Translations under genes and position numbers: made by a program
The notes under the pieces: generated by a model
Told to the model about the DNA's origin: nothing
Seen by the model: only the letters and a program-made list of their open reading frames with translations
Database searches by the model: none
NCBI RefSeq assembly: GCF_947252345.1
Contig: NZ_CAMXVC010000004.1
Span: 10,627 to 74,626 of the forward strand
Direction: 5' to 3'
DNA from: an uncultured Finegoldia sp.
GTDB lineage: Bacteria > Bacillota > Clostridia > Tissierellales > Peptoniphilaceae
DNA: 64,000 nt
In this document: positions 61,016-64,000 of the stretch, piece after piece
Layout of the letters: each line of letters begins with the position of its first letter
Position numbering within the stretch: the first letter of the stretch is position 1

Positions 61016-61987
61016 ATGAAAATATTATTAGATACTCTAGGTTCTGACAAAGGTGCTTCAGAATTAATAGAAGGAGCTTTGATGGCTTTAGAATTGAAAG
61101 ATTTTGAATTAACTATTGTTGGAAACGAAGAAGAAAATAAAAAAATTTTGAATGGAAAACTAAATAATAGAATAAATTTTGTAAATGCTACAGAAATAAT
61201 TGACAATAATGAATCTCCTACAAAGGAAATTAGAACGAAAAAAAACTCGAGCATGAGAAAATGTTTTGATTTACTAAATGAAGATTATGATGGCTTATTA
61301 TCTACAGGCTCTACTGGGGCGTTGTTAACAGGAGCTACTTTAATAACAAAAAGACTTGACAATGTTCAACGACCTTGTCTTATGGTCATACTTCCGACTT
61401 TAAAGGGAAATGTAGTTGTGTTGGATGTTGGGGCTAATGTTGACGTTAATGCTGAGTTACTTGAGCAATTTGCAAAGATGGGATATGTATATGCAAAAAA
61501 TATTTTAGCTAAAGAAGATTGCAAGGTTGGTCTTTTAAATATAGGAACAGAAGCTCATAAAGGTGATTCTTTGCGAACACAAACTTATGAAAGATTATCT
61601 AAATTCCCATATTTTAAAGGCAATATTGAAGCTAGAGATGTTCTAAATGGAGATTATGATGTAGTGGTCACAGATGGATTTTCGGGAAATATATTATTAA
61701 AATCAATTGAAGGCACAATTGAATTTATAAAAACAATAGCCAAAAACAAGTTGTCAAAATTGGATGATAAAACTGCTGCTACACTAATTCCTATGTTTAA
61801 ATCGTTGAGTTCTGGAATTGATTATAATAGCATTGGTTCTGCTCCGTTTTTGGGTACAAAAAAACCAGTATTTAAAGCGCACGGTTCTTCTAATAGAGAA
61901 GCAATAAAGTCAGGCTTACTAACTTTAATAAAGTTTATTGAGGAAGATGTAACGAATAAATTGAAAGAGGAGTTGTCAAATGAATAA
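61016..61987 (+). CDS. plsX: Phosphate acyltransferase PlsX
   Basis: Makes acyl-phosphate from acyl-ACP for PlsY. 323 residues, family length. Landmarks are the N-terminal MKILLDTLGSDKGASELIEG, GALLTGATLI, DVGANVDVN and a C-terminal GTKKPVFKAHGSSN. AGAGGTG ribosome site. It overlaps acpP by eight bases. Clean promoter not identified; a TAAAAT near 60994 is weak. No FapR-type site noted. Confidence 0.97.
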   Translation: MKILLDTLGSDKGASELIEGALMALELKDFELTIVGNEEENKKILNGKLNNRINFVNATEIIDNNESPTKEIRTKKNSSMRKCFDLLNEDYDGLLSTGSTGALLTGATLITKRLDNVQRPCLMVILPTLKGNVVVLDVGANVDVNAELLEQFAKMGYVYAKNILAKEDCKVGLLNIGTEAHKGDSLRTQTYERLSKFPYFKGNIEARDVLNGDYDVVVTDGFSGNILLKSIEGTIEFIKTIAKNKLSKLDDKTAATLIPMFKSLSSGIDYNSIGSAPFLGTKKPVFKAHGSSNREAIKSGLLTLIKFIEEDVTNKLKEELSNE

Positions 61988-62219
61988 AGATATTTATACT
62001 ATGGTAGTCAACGTTTTGAAAAAAGAATTTAACAGAGATGATATAGATGAAACCACAAGGTTTTTTGAAGATTTAAATGCAGATTCTGTTAGACTTTTAG
62101 AAATTGTTATGGATATGGAAGATGAATTTGGTCTTGAGTTTGACGATGAAAAATTATCAGAATTGAAAAATGTCAAAGATGTAGTAGATGAAATAGAAAG
62201 AGTACGAGGAAATAAATAG
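61980..62219 (+). CDS. acpP: Acyl carrier protein
   Basis: 79 residues, acidic four-helix carrier. The phosphopantetheine serine is S36 in LNADSVRLLEIV, with VRL in place of the common LDT/LDV. AGAGGAG upstream inside plsX. Overlaps rnc by one base (TAGTG). It carries acyl chains for PlsX and lipid synthesis. Confidence 0.95.
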   Translation: MNKDIYTMVVNVLKKEFNRDDIDETTRFFEDLNADSVRLLEIVMDMEDEFGLEFDDEKLSELKNVKDVVDEIERVRGNK

Positions 62220-62935
62220 TGGATAATTCTAGAATTGAATTGCTACATGAGCTTGAAAAAAAATTAGATTACAGGTTTGCAGATATTAATCTGCTAAACC
62301 TGGCTTTTTTTCATAGTTCATATGGAAACGAGAATAAATTATACAAAGATATTTCTAATGAAAGGCTAGAATTTTTAGGAGATTCCGTATTAGATTTAAT
62401 TGTTAGCGATTTTTTGTATAAAAGCAAAAAAAATTTCAGAGAAGGTCAAATGACAAAAATAAGAAGTCAAATGGTTTGTGAAAAATCATTCTCAAATATG
62501 GCTAGATACTTAGATTTAGGCAAATACTTGCTAATGGGCCATGGAGAATATTTGTCAGGAGGCGGTGATAAGTCTAGTGTACTAGCAGATACTTTTGAGT
62601 CTGTTTTTGGCGCAATTTATTTGGATTCTGGTTATGAATCGGCGTTTAAAATTGTAGAAAATAAATTTAAAAGTCTATTCATAGCTGAAATAGAGACAAA
62701 ATCAAGTTTCATTGATTATAAGACGATGCTTCAAGAAATTAATCAAAAAAAATCAAGAGATAAATTAAAGTATAAAATTACAAAAGAAGAAGGCCCTGAC
62801 CACGATAAAAAGTTTTATGTTGATGTTTTTGAAGGCAATCTTGTTATAGGTTCTGGAGTTGGTTCATCAAAAAAGCATGCCGAACAAGATGCAGCTAAGA
62901 ATGCGTTGATTAGACTAAGGGTTGTAAATGAGTAA
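62219..62935 (+). CDS. rnc: Ribonuclease III
   Basis: Double-strand-specific RNase that processes rRNA and structured messages. 238 residues. RNase III signature NERLEFLGDSVLDLIVSDFL (about 46-65) and the second acidic site in LADTFESVFGAIYLDSG. C-terminal double-stranded RNA binding domain (about 165-235). GTG start at 62219, overlapping the acpP stop. It overlaps the next gene by eight bases. Confidence 0.96.
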   Translation: MDNSRIELLHELEKKLDYRFADINLLNLAFFHSSYGNENKLYKDISNERLEFLGDSVLDLIVSDFLYKSKKNFREGQMTKIRSQMVCEKSFSNMARYLDLGKYLLMGHGEYLSGGGDKSSVLADTFESVFGAIYLDSGYESAFKIVENKFKSLFIAEIETKSSFIDYKTMLQEINQKKSRDKLKYKITKEEGPDHDKKFYVDVFEGNLVIGSGVGSSKKHAEQDAAKNALIRLRVVNE

Positions 62936-63956
62936 AAAAAAATATATAGTATCGCTCTTTATTCCCCATTTAGGTTGTCCTCATGATTGCATTTTTTGTA
63001 ATCAAAGGAAGATAACAAATTACGTAGACATTGTTAGAAAAGAACAAGTTCGAAAAGAGATCCAAGGCCAACTTAATAATTTTCCGACTAACAGTAAAAA
63101 CAATGTTCAAATAGCTTTTTATGGAGGTTCGTTTACAGGAATTGAAGAAACTGCTATGTTAGATTATCTTAAAATAGCTAATGAATTTATAGAAAAAGAT
63201 GTAGTAAAATCTATAAGGTTATCAACAAGACCTGATTATATTAGCGAGCACATCTTGGATACACTAAAAAAATACAATGTTGAAACTATTGAACTTGGAG
63301 TACAATCAATGGTAGATAGTGTTTTATACAGTAATCAAAGATGTCATGACAGCGAATGCGTAAAAAAATCAGCAAAGTTAATAAAAGATTATGGATTTGA
63401 TTTGGGGCTTCAAATGATGACTGGTTTGTATCAATCTAGTTTGGAAGATGATTTATATACAGCCGATGAACTAATAAAACTTAGTCCTGATTTTGTGAGG
63501 ATATATCCGACTCTTGTCATAAAAAAAACTGTGTTAGAACAATACACTAAACAGGGTCTATATGAACCAGAAAAATTAACGCAATCTATAAACAAAACTT
63601 CTAAAATTTATCTTAAATTTATAAATGCAAATATACCAGTCATAAGACTGGGATTATTAAATACTGATAATATAAAAGAGGGTGAAGATGTCGTAGCTGG
63701 GGCAATTCATCCTAATTACAGACAATTAGTTGAAGACCATTTGTACAGAAAAATCATAGATTTTTCATTGAATAATAAAAAAATAAGTACGTTGGAAATC
63801 AATGTAAATCCTAGTATATTGAATAATTTAGTGGGATACAATAAGGAAAATAAAAATTATTTTATTAATAAATATGGACTTAAAAAAATAAGTTATTTCG
63901 CTTCTGATACTAATTATCTAAAAGTTGATGGAAAGATAAAAAATATTGATATAGAT
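62928..63956 (+). CDS. Radical SAM protein (Elp3-like), cut by the contig end
   Basis: 343 genomic codons, then the contig ends. The radical SAM cluster is HLGCPHDCIFCNQ (CxxxCxxC, about 14-26), followed by FYGGSFTG and ELGVQSM. It resembles the Elp3/HemN-like family usually found between rnc and smc in Clostridia. The reading frame continues into the adapter, giving a spurious LSLIHISEPTRP tail (a known adapter artefact). The true C-terminus is missing. Eight-base overlap with rnc. Confidence 0.88.
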
Positions 63957-64000
63957 CTGTCTCTTATACACATCTCCGAGCCCACGAGACCGTTATTCTA
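63957..64000 (+). other. Nextera transposase adapter (not genomic)
   Basis: The 19-base mosaic end (reverse complement) spans 63957-63975, and the following CCGAGCCCACGAGAC (63976-63990) is the rest of the Nextera Read 2 side. The last ten bases, CGTTATTCTA, are consistent with an index. This is sequencing adapter left in the assembly. Confidence 0.97.

Noticed and set aside
1..64000. CRISPR arrays, tRNA and rRNA genes, intact insertion sequences
   Set aside because: None seen by eye: no spaced repeat series, no cloverleaf with a GGTTCGAAT-type arm, no transposase motifs. A tRNA search and CRISPR tool would settle it.

Overview
The window is a low-GC, gene-dense bacterial chromosome segment with short intergenic gaps, AGGAGG-type ribosome binding sites and TTGACA/TATAAT promoters. 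Three T-box leaders, a CIRCE element, Rex, SpoVG, KtrAB, MutS2, class II dimeric GlyRS and a tetrahydrofolate riboswitch all point to an anaerobic Firmicute. Overall resemblance is to Tissierellia/Peptoniphilaceae (Finegoldia-like). The genus is an inference; no rRNA is present to prove it. The last 44 bases (63957-64000) are not genomic: they are a Nextera transposase adapter plus what looks like an index, so the contig really ends at 63956.

Layout: (1) 1-7.4 kb: end of an ABC-transporter ATPase, uvrB-uvrA, and a two-component system. (2) 7.4-10.35 kb, minus strand: a class A penicillin-binding protein. (3) 10.5-15.2 kb: hflX, an IMPACT-family gene, nadE, yebC, lgt and an SRAP (abasic-site protection) gene. 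(4) 15.3-17.2 kb: a decayed prophage fragment with a truncated MuF-type head protein that has a toxin-like tail, a small overlapping gene that could be its immunity partner, and a scaffold gene broken by a stop codon. (5) 17.2-21 kb: T-box-controlled glyS, glutamate dehydrogenase and an OGG1-type glycosylase. (6) 21-24.6 kb: CIRCE-groES-groEL and a DUF697-type GTPase with a small partner gene. (7) 24.5-27.5 kb: a THF-riboswitch-controlled folate operon (folE, HD protein, folP, folB-folK fusion). (8) 27.5-37.8 kb: cstA, rex, a hemerythrin-like protein, a glycolipid glycosyltransferase cassette with a VTT-domain membrane protein, spoVG, asnA, ktrB-ktrA and a TrmH-family methylase. (9) 37.8-50 kb: T-box-controlled pheS-pheT, then zapA, a U32 peptidase-like gene, mutS2, argS, a membrane protein and a TPR protein in one long rightward run. 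(10) 50-51.4 kb, minus strand: a PucR-type regulator. (11) 51.5-64 kb: murJ, T-box-aspS, tcdA, a RseC-like gene, glyA, der, plsY, ackA, rpmF, plsX, acpP, rnc and a radical SAM gene cut by the contig end.

Most of this is ordinary core-genome content: translation, DNA repair, cofactor synthesis and envelope lipid synthesis (plsX-acpP-plsY, glycolipid transferases, lgt, murJ, PBP). Regulation is largely by RNA: three T-boxes reading GGC (Gly), UUC (Phe) and GAC (Asp), and one THF riboswitch. The least explained parts are the prophage fragment with its toxin/immunity-like pair, the HD protein inside the folate operon, a clean palindrome in front of the hemerythrin gene, the apparently leaderless ktrB start, and a hairpin abutting the rpmF ribosome binding site.
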